Source: Epichloe hybrida (lineage: Eukaryota > Ascomycota > Sordariomycetes > Hypocreales > Clavicipitaceae). Taken from it: a stretch of 64,000 nucleotides of DNA. The stretch spans positions 186,001 to 250,000 of the forward strand of contig JAFEKR010000015.1 in assembly GCA_019022495.1 (NCBI GenBank), given 5' to 3'. Under the pieces are notes generated by a model that saw only the letters and a program-made list of their open reading frames with translations, had not been told where the DNA came from and made no database searches. This document shows, in pieces, positions 45,076 to 55,460 of the stretch; position 1 is the stretch's first letter, and each line of letters starts with the position of its first letter. The translations under genes were made by a program, and so were the position numbers.

Positions 45076-46201
45076 CGACATCGAGGCAATTTGTGCATCA
45101 TGTTCGAGACTGCAAGTCCTGCAAACAACACATCAATTTAGCCTTCAATTCTGCAAGTACATACACACACACTCTCGGGGAAATGACGCAGGCTATAAAC
45201 CGTCCTCGTGATAAATATTTCATTATACAGAGGTACAGCGATTTACTGCATCCCGGCGCTATGCTATTCCGGCATCACTCCCACTTTCAAAAAACAAGCA
45301 ACAAGAACCTTTGTCCAGTTTGTCACCGTTCTACTTCCACATCTGGCATCGTGACCAAGTGAAAAATCAAGACAAAACAAACGCATCCCTCCTTTCCTTT
45401 CCCTTTCCCTGTCCCTTTCCCTTTCATATCCCCCCCCCCCCAGCCAGAGACAACATATGCATGCGCAAACATCTTCCTCTCCCGAGTCGGTTTGCACATA
45501 CACTGGTTTTCCCCTTTTCATTCGTAGGTCGATATCTCTTTGCTCTCTCTTTCACTTCTTCCCCCTCCCTCATCTCCTTCTTCCCTGATCCGATACCCCT
45601 TCGTACATGAGTAACTTTCAGTGCCAGCTGTGGAAAGATTATCCTTCTTTATCTACAGCCTTACAATGTCTCGTAAGCTTTGTTCTTCTTCTCCTTCTTC
45701 TTCTTCTTCTTCATCATCATCTTCTTCTAAGTCATCTTCTCCTCTCACCTTTTCTTAATTCGTCATGTCTCCCACCAATACCATGCTACCAGATAATGCA
45801 TATTAGGCAGCGAGATGCAGTCGAGGAAAATCAGTAGGAAGAGTGTGAAAAGAAGAAAACCCGGAAAAAAAAAAGACAAAAGACAATCGTGGTGCGAGGT
45901 CCAACCATTTGCGCCGGTGCTGGTTCCACCCCAAACATGGCGCCAGTTCCAACTCAAGGAGAAAAAGAAAAAAAAACCCTCTGTCCATCCCCGTTGCTCA
46001 TGTATCTTAGATTTTAAAGGCAGAAGTGCTGGGTAGTGTCCAAGCACTTTTGGCTCCGCCTGGATAGTGCGATTTGTCGCCATTGTGCACTCTCTGACTA
46101 TGCCGGCTGAGACCAATGACTTTGTCCCATAGTCGTTCCGCACCAGACTCCTGGTCTCCGATGGCAAACCTGAGCCTCAACAACTTCGCTTTGTGCATTG
46201 T

Positions 46202-47960
46202 TTAAGCATTGTTCGCCTGGGAACCGCCACGGCCACGAGCAGCACCGCCACGGCCACGGTTCTGGCCTGAGAAGTTGCCACGCTGGTTACCCTGAGCGTT
46301 GCGGGTACCTTCGAAGCCTCCACGGCCACGTCCTCCCGAGGCGTTACCCCGGCCAGTGTTGTAGTTATTTCCTCCGTAGGCACTGGACTTGGGTCGTCGA
46401 GGTTCCACAACAATTTCAACGCCATTAACAACATGAGGGTTGGCAGCGACAGCAGCTTGATAACCCTCGACAGTCTTGTATTCGACGAAAGCACAGTTCT
46501 ATCATTTCCAAGTCAGCCATGTTTACTTCTTATCAGAATTGGATCTTCAAGTATGACGTACCTTCTGTCGGTTAATGTCAAAGTAGGCCAGCTCGCCGTG
46601 AGCGGCCAGAGCCCCGCGCAAATCAGCATCCTGGACCTTGTCGCTGACGAATTTTACGTATCCAAGCGTACCTTCCTTCTCAGTGACGTTAGCAGAGATA
46701 GACTGGGGTCGATTCTGGCGCTTGGAATCAGCGCCGGCCGTCTGCCATCCAGATGACTCTTTGGCAACTGCCTCAGAGGCATGGGCGGTGGTGGCGGCGG
46801 CGGGTTGAGCGGGAGCAGCGGTGGCAGCGGTGACAGCAGGAGAAGCGGCTGGGGCGGCTGGGGCAGGAGCTCGTTTTTCGTTTTGCGCTGGGGGAGTGGC
46901 AGTCTTGGGAAGGGGCACCACGGGTCGAGGTCCAGCGGCAGCAGCGGCAGCAGCAGCACGGCTAGCCCAAGTCATGGGCTTTGGAGGCATTATAGGCGCG
47001 GGAGCGGGAGCAGGCGCCTCCTCCTGCTTGGGGTTAGCAACAGGAGTTGGGCCGAGTTCCTTGGACTTCTCGGTTTCAGGCACAGTCTCCTTGGCGGCTT
47101 CCTGAGGAGCAGCCTCCACAACGGGCTCAGTCTTGGCCTCGGCAGCCTTTGAGGTTTCAGCGGCATCACCACCGTTCACGGGGGTCTCAACCTGAGCAGT
47201 AACAGTCTCGTTGAGCTTCTCGTCAACGGCATCTGCGTTGAGCTTGGGCTCATCAACGGCATCTTCCTTGATAGACTCGGGCTCTGCGGCAGTAGGGGCA
47301 GGCTCCTGCAAGTCGGCTGAAGTATCGGCTAGTTCGGTAGCCTCATCCTCTTCCTCCTCGCTGATGTATCGCAGGATATCGTTGAGGACAAAGTATCCCG
47401 AGGGTTGCTGTGCGAGAACAAAGGTCTGAACAAATTTCTTGGGCTCAGCACCTTTGTTGGAGGTTTCACCGATGACTTGAATTACAATGTTATCAAACGA
47501 TGCCTGGGAATCGACGTTGGAGACTCGAACTTTGCAGTCTTCAAATTCAAGAGCCTTGATGCGCTCTTGAATTGGCTGTTGAACAGGACCAACACTTTTA
47601 GCTTGATGATGCTGCTGAATTTTAGAAACGAATGACAATTCTTACCTGACGTCCAACGGATACATTGGCCACTTCCGCCTCCCGGCCGTAGACAAATTGC
47701 GAGCGCTTGCCATAGAAAAGCTGTGTGCAATCGCACAGGTTAGCCTAGCTTCGTCAAGTTCACACATGATGTTGAATGGCATTTACATGAAGCTTCTCTG
47801 GCGATTTGCTCAGGGTTGTGTAGTATTGCTCGACAAAGTACCAACCGACTTCGTCTTTGGAGAGATTACTGTCCGTGGCACTGGGGTCGGCACCACCAGA
47901 GGTGACCTGTTCGCCGTTCTTGTATTGCTCCTGCTGGGCGAAGGTACCGTTCGTGGACAT
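46202..47960 (-). CDS. G3BP/Nxt3-like RNA-binding protein (NTF2 + RRM + RGG)
   Basis: Four exons: 47960-47787, 47720-47646, 47575-46562, 46498-46202, giving 519 residues. Residues about 37-155 are an NTF2-like domain: VGWYFVEQYYTTLSKSPEKL, then LFYGKRSQFVYGRE, NIVIQVIGETSNKG and FVLAQQPSGYFVLNDI. A long acidic then Ala/Pro-rich region follows. An RRM lies at about 386-455 (LGYVKFVSDKVQDADLRGAL, then CAFVEYKTVEGYQAA), split by intron 3. The C-terminus is an RGG box (GRGRGGFEGTRN, NRGRGGAARGRGG). This order defines the G3BP family (fission yeast Nxt3, budding yeast Bre5), cytoplasmic mRNP and stress-granule proteins that also act as Ubp3 deubiquitinase cofactors. It is divergent from MRT4. Confidence 0.92.
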
Positions 47961-49482
47961 GGTTGCTATGTCCTAGATGGAAGGTGGGAGGAGAGGTAGG
48001 ACGGCAGGGCAGTGAAGTCGATCGCGTGGCCGTCGTTACGAAGTGAGGTATCAAGGGGGTGAGTTTGCGAGTTTGATGCTGTGCAGTCGATCCGCGATGA
48101 TGGTGTCCAATGACAATGAATCGTGAAAGTGACAATGTCCAGAAGAAATTGACACCTGATGACAACGGCGGCCGATGGGCAAGGTAAGTGGGAAGAGCCG
48201 AGGAAGCTGGTACAGCCGTGGTTAGAAATAGAAGGAAGGGATTAGAAGGTGCGAAGAAACTAAAGTCAGTCGAAGCTGGTGCTGCAACGGATGGAGGAGA
48301 TGAGAGAAAAGGGGGTGGACGAGGCGAAGGTATGATTGAGAAACTACGTTGAGTCTTGCAGAGGAGTGGATGAGAGTAAGGGAAAAAAAAAAAAAAAAAA
48401 AAAAAAAACACTGGTGGTGGTCATCGTCAAGTGGCCGCTGGTCCGTGCGTCAAAGGCCCGAAGTCAAGTCCTTCTCTGCCTTTGCGATGGTCGGAAGGCA
48501 AATACGGGGCCAGCCTGGCAGGAGGGGATTTTGTCGCAATAACAAGCTGCGACGAAAGAACAGTATGCATTCCGGCATTCCGTGACCAACTCATATCTGG
48601 GGCACATTGAGTGTTTTGGAGTTATAATTGTTTTGATAAAACAGCGCCATTATCACTGCAGGGAATACTCCGTATGTACGTGGCGCAAACAATGGTTCAA
48701 GTGGAGACAAGACCCATATCCGAAAATCGCAGACAGGAGAAAATTAGGTAAATTGCGTTAAGCGCGTGTAGGGTAGATAGGCTTTGTTAAGAAGGATTCA
48801 CAAAAGAATAATTTCTTTTATATCTTCAATGGTGATTATTCGTGTATTAGACTTATATGAATTAATCTTCATACACGAGAGATGCTAGCTATATTTAGCT
48901 ATAGAATTGTCGACCATTTTGTGTCAAATGCCATCAAGATCAAAATCTGATAAAAAAAAAGCTAGGATGAGGACAAGGGCTGTCTGCATTCACTTGAAAG
49001 ACGGAGAGCGGCACAACCCGTCTCGAGCATCAGCCATGTCCGCTTCAAAAACTTTCGAATGATGCACCCGACGACCGATGCAAGCCTGCCACTTTGGCGA
49101 AAAGATAACATCGAATGACCGGATGGACGTTGATGGCACGAGAGACCTTTTTAAGGGTCCTGGAACTGACAGCCACAATAGCACTGCGACTGCGGGGTGT
49201 GAAGAAAAACAAAGCCACTTCTTGGATTTTTTTTTTTCCATCAGGCTCATCTTATCGATAGCAAGCAGCGTAATTTTTTTTCTTCCCACCCAACCGCGCA
49301 GAGGACCGCCCATTCCCACCCACCGCCTTGAGCAGTACAGCCTCTGTCCTTCGAATCTACCGCTTGATCAAGACACGAGAGTGCATGGTTCGCAATTCAA
49401 TATCCTCTATTTTCTGACCGCCCACGGCAAAATCTTCAACCCACCTCAAGATCAACAGTCGATCTCTCAGCCCGCCGCCACC
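47961..49482. other. Divergent intergenic region between the G3BP-like gene and MRT4, 1.5 kb
   Basis: The left part is the G3BP-like leader, with an A-run of about 26 (48383-48408). An AT-rich segment (48740-48960) holds a small hairpin with TCGTGTAT / ATACACGA arms near 48839-48878. The right part is the MRT4 promoter and leader with T-runs. One TACTCCGTA motif lies at 48666. Confidence 0.55.
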
Positions 49483-50327
49483 ATGCCCAAGTCACGACGA
49501 GCCAAGACCTTCCACCTCACCCAAGTCTCCAAGAAGACACGCGAACAAAAGGACAAGCTGTTCCAGAACATTCGCGATGCCGTCCCCGAATACCAGCACT
49601 GCTTCGTCTTCAGCGTAGACAACATGCGGAACAGCGCGTTGAAAGATGTGCGCCACGAGCTCAACGACAGCAGAATCTTCTTCGGCAAGACCAAGCTCAT
49701 GGCCAAAGCACTGGGTCAAAACCCCTCGGAAGCCATTGCCCCTGGCATCGATGATCTGACGCAGTACCTCAGCGGAACGGTGGGCCTCCTCCTCACCAAT
49801 AGACCCGTCCAGTCTATCCTCGACTACTTTGCCAACTTTGCCCCCGTGGACTTTGCCCGCGCGGGCGTCGCCTCGCCCAGGGACTTCACAATCCCCCCGG
49901 GTGTGGTGTACGCCACGGCGGGAGAGGTCCCCGTGGAGTACGATGTGCCTCTCGCGCATTCAATTGAGCCGGAACTGCGGAAGTTGAACGTCCCCACCCG
50001 AATGGTCAAGGGCAAAGTAGTGCTCGGTGAAGAGAGTGGCGAGGGAGAGGGATACCTGGTTTGCAAGGAGGGCGATGTGCTGGATTCGAGACAGACTCGC
50101 TTGTTGAAGCTATTCGGAGTGTGTGTATCCGAGTTCAAGGTCAAGCTCCTGGCGTAGGTTTTTAGTTCCAGTCCTCCGCTTTCCTGCCTTTCACATGACT
50201 CATGCCTGACAAGACTGAAATGCTTTGAAAATATGCTAATCACTTTCCCAACAGCTACTGGAGCTCAGCAAGCGGAGATGTCAAAGAGGTCGAGACAACT
50301 GCCATGGAGGGTGTTGATGAAAACTAA
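49483..50327 (+). CDS. MRT4: Ribosome assembly factor Mrt4 (P0-like)
   Basis: Two exons, 49483-50153 and 50255-50327, giving 247 residues. The start has a strong context (GCCGCCACCATG) and the conserved [20 protein letters not shown]. The protein aligns by eye with the L10/P0 family: [42 protein letters not shown], and the end [17 protein letters not shown], which is completed only by splicing. Mrt4 is a nuclear paralogue of ribosomal stalk protein P0. It occupies the P0 site on pre-60S particles in the nucleolus and is later exchanged for P0 with help from Yvh1. It lacks P0's C-terminal stalk extension, as expected for Mrt4. Confidence 0.95.
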
Positions 50328-51165
50328 CGAAGTAAAAGTGTTTAAAATGCATGGAAATAAATGGACCAAAACTGGAATCAATGACTAGCAGAGGGTGGGA
50401 AGGCAGAGATTTGCTGCTATTTGACGTCTGGATTGATTGTTTGGGTCTGACATGTTGATCCCTCTGGCGACTTTGAAAACTGCATCGATTTTTCACACGG
50501 ATCTAGGCGTTTTATGGTTTACGGTTATGGGCGGGTCGATGCATCCTTTTTTTTTATTCTACTATTTATAAAAAGATCCCAGGTGACCCCATTGAATCAT
50601 TTCATACATAGTTGTTGAACTCTTGCCACTCATTGTTGCTGCTTGTTTTCTTGAATGACATCGCTGTCCTGGATCATCTCCCTGATATACATACGACCAT
50701 GTTAAATGTGACTTTTACGCAAAAGCATCTGGTTTCATCCTTGGCTCTTTTGGCAACATTGGTCAGTAGTCACAAATGTGCCTTACCTCTGACCTTACCT
50801 CGATAGTATAACATATGTAGCCACCCCCCCAGGTGCTACACGCTGATTTCTGTTTCTCTAACCTACCAATACAAACATAGAAAAAAAAACAAAGTCTGAA
50901 GTTTACCTTTTCCCGTCAAATGGCAGCTTTGCTATACGTAAGCCGGGCCCATTACCTTGCACGCGGACGAATGGGAAGAAAGAAGTATACTCATCAGGCG
51001 ATGACGGCATCTGAAACGAAACCATGAAAGCGATTCCGATGTCTGAAGCCCCTGCGCTTGCGGATGGCCAGACATCTCGACATCTTGTCCTGATGGCCCT
51101 CAAGATGCTTGAGATATTCTCGCTGGCATACCCCACTCGTGACCTGGCGTTGAAGGGAATGAGAT
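50328..51165. other. Intergenic region, 0.8 kb, between convergent MRT4 and U1-70K
   Basis: Contains the 3' flanks of both genes, a T-run at 50548-50555 and an A-run at 50881-50889. No additional gene recognised. Confidence 0.5.
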
Positions 51166-52740
51166 TTAGTATCGTCGCAGCTTTCTGGGATCCTCATAAC
51201 CACCTTCATATCCACGCTTTCGGCTATCGTCATCATGAGGTCTGTCGAAGTCCCGTCCTCCTCTGTCTCTTTCCCTATTGCGATCCCGATCACGGTCACG
51301 GTCACGGTCACGATCTCTTTCGCGATACCCACCATCCCGGCGTCCGATAGGTTCCATGTTGCCGCCTGTACGACGACCGCCGTCACGATCACCTTGCCGA
51401 CCACCGTCACGGTAGCCGCCACCAGGTCTGTCATCAGAGCCTCGTCCTCCTCTAGAGTCAAATCCACCGGCAAAGCCGCGATCGCCGTTTCGGCGATCAC
51501 CTCCAGGACCAGATGGTGCCCCGCTGGGTGCTCCGCCGAAGCCGTTTCTATCTCCTCGAGGACCGGAGTCACTTCCTCTGAAGCCGCCGCCGCCACCACC
51601 ACGGCTGCCAAAACCACCACGGAACCCGCCACGGCCTCGACCTCCGTCGAAACCCTTGAAACCCCCACGGAACCCGCCACCGCCGCCAGGTCCGCTGAAT
51701 CCACCAGGGCCACCGGGTCGTGAGGGCATTGATTTGGTGTAGCCGCGGCCGCCGAGGCCTCCACCGAACCTACGAGGCTTCCATCCTTTGACAGTTCGTC
51801 CTCTTTCGACATCTACCTTCACTCGTCTGTCTTTGATGCGAATGCCATCACAAGAGTCCAGAGCAGCTACATAGTAGTTGCGCCATCGTGGCGCAGGCGT
51901 CAGCAACTCTTACCATTAAGAGAAAAACTGCACCAGTTTGCAGGGAAGCAGGTCTGAGGAAGGGGTAACAAAAGAATGAGGTGTTGAGATCGGGCAGGCC
52001 TGAGGGCCCGTATTGAGTCTCACGATGCGTTACCAAAGAGACAGGCAAGCCTGAGGGCCACGTCTCATAGATTCACATCCGGGAAAAGCCGTGCTCGAAT
52101 TGAAGTCGTCAAGGGGATATGGGGAATATATTTACCTCTCATATCTTTCTCTCTCTCAAACACCACAAATGCATACCCTCGATGAGGCTTCTTCTTCTTA
52201 TTGGGCCTCTCATGCGCGTGTGTGTCGGTAATGATGCGAATCTACATCAGAGTCAGCCACTGAAACCATGATATTTTGAGAAGCCCAGGCTACGAACGCG
52301 TTCGATGGGGCCGAATCGACCAAATTCCCTCTCCAGATCCCGTTCATCAGCATCGTAACTCAGTCGCGCAACGATCAAGGTCTTGAACGCATCGCCACGG
52401 ATGTTAGGATCATCGTTAGGATTATCTGAATGCTGTTAGCGCTTCGTCAAACCGACTCCACAAACATCTTGTACATACAGAGTTTGGGGGCCATTGTCAG
52501 CAACTCCTGAACGGCCTCTTTCTTCTCCCGCTTTTTCCTATCTCTCGCCTCGAGCCAACTCTCAGTTGGATGATACACATCCGTCTCTTTGTACTTTTGC
52601 AACTCGGGAAGAAACGATGCAACGCCATCAACAGTAGCTGTTTTGCGGTTCTCAGGCGCATAGTCCGGAGGTTCGACCCATCGCAAGGGAGGTCGCGGCG
52701 CGAAAAGGGCCAGCAAGTTCGGCGGGAGTTTGTCAGTCAT
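51166..52740 (-). CDS. U1 small nuclear ribonucleoprotein 70 kDa (U1-70K)
   Basis: Four exons: 52740-52479, 52425-52298, 52241-52136, 51866-51166, giving 398 residues. The N-terminus matches the U1-70K leader domain ([20 protein letters not shown], then [20 protein letters not shown]). The RRM covers roughly 103-190 and contains RNP motifs RGYAFVVFE and TLIVARL; it ends in the hallmark [20 protein letters not shown]. The tail is Gly/Arg-rich with a run of alternating Arg-Asp in place of classical RS repeats. U1-70K binds stem-loop I of U1 snRNA and helps define 5' splice sites. Intron 3 (51867-52135) is 269 nt, longer than the others, and contains an internal donor and three repeated CCTCAG acceptor-like sites. 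The gene is divergent from mL43 with 339 bp between start codons. Confidence 0.93.
51867..52135 (-). other. Long intron 3 of U1-70K with a possible cassette exon
   Basis: On the gene strand, three near-identical blocks of CCTCAG-R-C-Y-TGC occur (plus-strand 52045-52057, 51994-52006, 51948-51960). An internal GTAAGAG donor begins at 51913. Pairing the last CCTCAG with this donor gives a 40-nt exon (51953-51914) that puts TAA in frame after residue D-L-L-P. Confidence 0.4.
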
Positions 52741-53079
52741 GGTGAAGGACGAAGCAGGCGTTCAATCCGATGATAACAACCATTCGCCGACTTGTGGCTA
52801 AATAATTATCTTGTGCCGAAAGCCGTTGTGTAAATATGAAATGCCACACGCGCCGCGCCTGACCTGACTTTCATGAGAAATGCTGGAAATTATGTTTCGG
52901 GAGACACAAGATGCCTAGCGGACTGGGGTTTTGCCGGCGCTGGCCCGTTTTGGCGCTAAGCCGGATTTGGTCATCCCCAAATCTGAGCTTGGATTTTTGT
53001 AGTGTCTCCATTCTCCGCGACATCTCCCCTCGGGTACGTCGTTGGATATCGCGAAGATATTGGGTGCTACGAGGGCAAG
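52741..53079. promoter_or_regulatory. Divergent promoter between U1-70K and mL43
   Basis: 339 bp serve both genes. A TGTAAATA sequence lies at about 52829 on the plus strand and AT-rich DNA at 52795-52840. No upstream exon of either gene is evident. Confidence 0.5.
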
Positions 53080-53622
53080 ATGACAGTCAAAGCATTGCGC
53101 ACCGTCGCAACCGGCAAGGTACGTGGCGCGAAAGACTTGATGCATTATTTTCAACAAGGAGGTATGCTGACAGTTCAACAGAATGGCCTGGGTGCATTCA
53201 TCCTTCAGTGCAAGAAGATGGACTTTCACTATTGCGATTGGGCTGGCAGTTCCAAAGGAATGAAGTAAGTCCATTTGTCATCCTACGAGATCTTAACGGT
53301 TGAAACTGTATGGCTGACAGCAATTTCCAGCGGCTTCATCAAGTCTTTGCTCCCGAAGTTTGCCGCGGCAAACCCTCAAGTCGAATTCGCCGTCTCACCC
53401 AGACCAGGTAAACATCCGGTCATCATCGGCCACTACATCAACGGACGCACTAAACCAATTTGTGTGCGAAATTTGTCACCATATGAGATTCTACAAAAAG
53501 TCGAGCTGTTACGCGATGCCAGCGGTGAGAAGCTGAAGAGAACGAACAAGGCGGTCACGAGCACCAATCCCAGTATCAGAGGTATTTGGTCTCCATACCA
53601 CGGAAAAGGAATGGTTGTATAG
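53080..53622 (+). CDS. Mitochondrial large ribosomal subunit protein mL43 (MRPL51)
   Basis: Three exons: 53080-53118, 53182-53264, 53331-53622, giving 137 residues. The core is the L51/S25/CI-B8 thioredoxin-like domain: NGLGAFILQCKKMDFHYCDW, then GFIKSLLPKFAAANPQVEFA, VSPRPGKHPVIIGHYINGR, and the end IRGIWSPYHGKGM. The first intron (53119-53181) is 63 nt, stop-free and in frame; family members go directly from the short MTVKALRT leader to NGLGAF, which argues that it is removed. The intron has GTACGT, a GCTGAC branch site and CAACAG. mL43 is a structural protein of the mitochondrial 54S subunit; the length matches the family (about 140). An in-frame upstream ATG at 53002 would extend the N-terminus but is not conserved-looking. 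Confidence 0.92.
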
Positions 53623-53973
53623 AATTATTCTTTGCTCTTTTTGTTTTCAAACCACAGGCCTGGATTTTCATAATGGCAACAAAATGACCAAGCTGTCGTG
53701 TATGTATTATTGTATCTCAAGATGGGCGTATTTGTTTTCAGCATAGCGGCTGGGATATCTAGGATGAAGACCACGTTTGGTCGTGGAGGGTGCAAATGCA
53801 AAGATTTAACCTATGAAACGAATCCGAGGCCAACTTTTTACAAGAAAATCACTTGAACCAAAGCACACGAGTTATAGCAAGAGGATATCCAATGCCTTTA
53901 AGATTGTCGAAACATTCTATTTTTATGTCATACTCGCAAGATCCATGCGTCAGAGTTTTGACTCTTGATATAG
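53623..53973. other. Intergenic region, 351 bp, between convergent mL43 and TPI genes
   Basis: Shared 3' flank, AT-rich with TGTATGTATTATTGTATC near 53699. Nothing else recognised. Confidence 0.5.
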
Positions 53974-55036
53974 TCACTGTTTCTTGCAGTTGATGATGTC
54001 GATGACTGTCGAATATATTTATGTCAGCAGCTGCATAATTGTTTTGGCGGAAAATGTAAACGTGGAGAAGACTTACAAGCGGGCTTGAGAGAAGCGCCAC
54101 CAACCAAAAAACCATCGATATCGGGTTGTTTGCTAAGTTCTGCGCAGTTCTTCTCGTTGACACTGCCTCCATAAAGGATCCGGGTCTCGTCGGCAACCTT
54201 GTCACTGACACTCTTGAGCCAGTTACGAATGGCCTTGTGCACCTCTTGAGCCTGCTCGGTGGTGGCAACCTTGCCAGTTCCAATAGCCCAGATGGGCTCG
54301 TAAGCGATGACGATCTTGGACCAGTCGCTGATCTGGGCTTTGAGTGCCTCAAGCTGCTTGGTCACGACATCGACCGTCTTGCCAGCCTCACGCTCCTCGA
54401 GGCTCTCGCCACAGCACCAGATGACGCCGAGGCCATTCTCAGTGGCATACTTGGTCTTGGAGGCGACGATTTCGTCAGACTCCTTGAGAATGGTACGGCG
54501 CTCAGAGTGACCTAGAATAACCCAGTTGATGTTGCTGTCCTTGAGCTGGGAGACAGAGATTTCGCCAGTGAAGGCCCCGTTGGGCTTGTCGAAGACGTTC
54601 TGAGCAGCAACCTCGATGCCGGAGCGGAGATTATCACGGACGAGCTGGAGATACAGGGCGGGAGGAGAGACAACGACCTCTAATTTTATCTAGTCAGACA
54701 CGGTATTGCTCGACGGGCGGGTTCCAGGAGACGGATGGGAGTGTGGGCGTGGGAACGGTACGCACCGACTTCGGCATCAAGAACGGCGTTGTTCAGGTTA
54801 TTGACAATCTCCTTGATGGACGAGACAGACCCGTTCCTGATGTGTGTCGTCAGTCATGATCTGCCGATGCCATGGAAGGCCGTCACGTCAGGCTGCGCTT
54901 GTTTTGGCAGCTTCGTGCCGGAAGTTCTCGCGCGGGGGGGGCATGGAGGGGCAATCGCAGCTTGGGATCGGCTCAAGAAGCCAGCTACCCGTACTTACAT
55001 CTTGAAGTTGCCGCCGACAAAAAACTTGCGAGCCAT
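53974..55036 (-). CDS. Triosephosphate isomerase
   Basis: Four exons: 55036-54999, 54836-54766, 54679-54077, 54005-53974, giving 247 residues, the normal length. Catalytic residues are in their usual motifs: Lys in [10 protein letters not shown] (split by intron 1 inside the Met codon), His in [10 protein letters not shown], and Glu in [12 protein letters not shown]. The phosphate-gripping ILYGGSV and [10 protein letters not shown] follow, and the last exon gives [10 protein letters not shown]. The enzyme interconverts dihydroxyacetone phosphate and glyceraldehyde-3-phosphate in glycolysis in the cytosol. Intron 1 (54837-54998) is 162 nt and the others 73-86 nt. The gene lies tail to tail with mL43. 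Confidence 0.97.
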
Positions 55037-55460
55037 GTTGAATGTATAATGCGTGTAGGATAAAGCTCTGATAGGATTAATATTGAAGTTTTAGCGCTGA
55101 TGCAAGTGCAGCTTCGGAGGGATTGAGGATGGCGACAGAAGGTATTATGAGGAACCAAGTCTGGATGGACTTGCGCGCCCCATTGGCGGCCCCTCCAAAC
55201 GGATGTAGTGGAACAACATTTACGGGTCGAGTCGGCCCAACTTGTTGGGGCAGCAAATCTACGTAAAGCAATCAATCAATCACCATGCTCACGTGAGTTG
55301 AGACTTATTCATGCTTGGACAAGGTAACTAATTAATGCTTTCAATAGATCGAATGACCGAAATAACAAAATACGAAAGCTTTGGATCCAATTCTACTGCC
55401 ACATATTCGCCACATGTTCAAATCAAACCAGAAAATGCCTTGGTTTCCCGCCTCAACAGT
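55037..55460. other. Intergenic region, 424 bp, TPI promoter and 3' flank of the GLEYA gene
   Basis: Both neighbours are on the minus strand. ATCAATCAATCA lies near 55270. No clear TATA box was found. Confidence 0.45.

Larger units (their letters stand above)
42893..46201. other. Intergenic region, 3.3 kb, no gene recognised
   Basis: It begins with the PH-gene leader carrying a GGCAA pentamer array (42945-42977). Further along are a GTGTGTGC tract (43797-43825), TACATACATGTACATA repeats (44160-44190), TACGGATCCGTA (44311-44322) and its one-mismatch copy (44087-44098), a 183-bp octamer array (44893-45075), and a TTC-rich tract (45680-45760). Overlapping frames of 213 and 223 codons at 43296-44028 are on the same strand in different registers and look compositional. 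Confidence 0.55.

Noticed and set aside
44835..45362. Cys/Leu/Ala/Tyr repeat protein
   Set aside because: Product of the GTATGCTT array, open in all six frames.
50994..51812. 272-codon frame in another register over the U1-70K tail
   Set aside because: Shadow of the Gly/Arg-rich coding sequence; Ala/Val-rich composition is the expected by-product.
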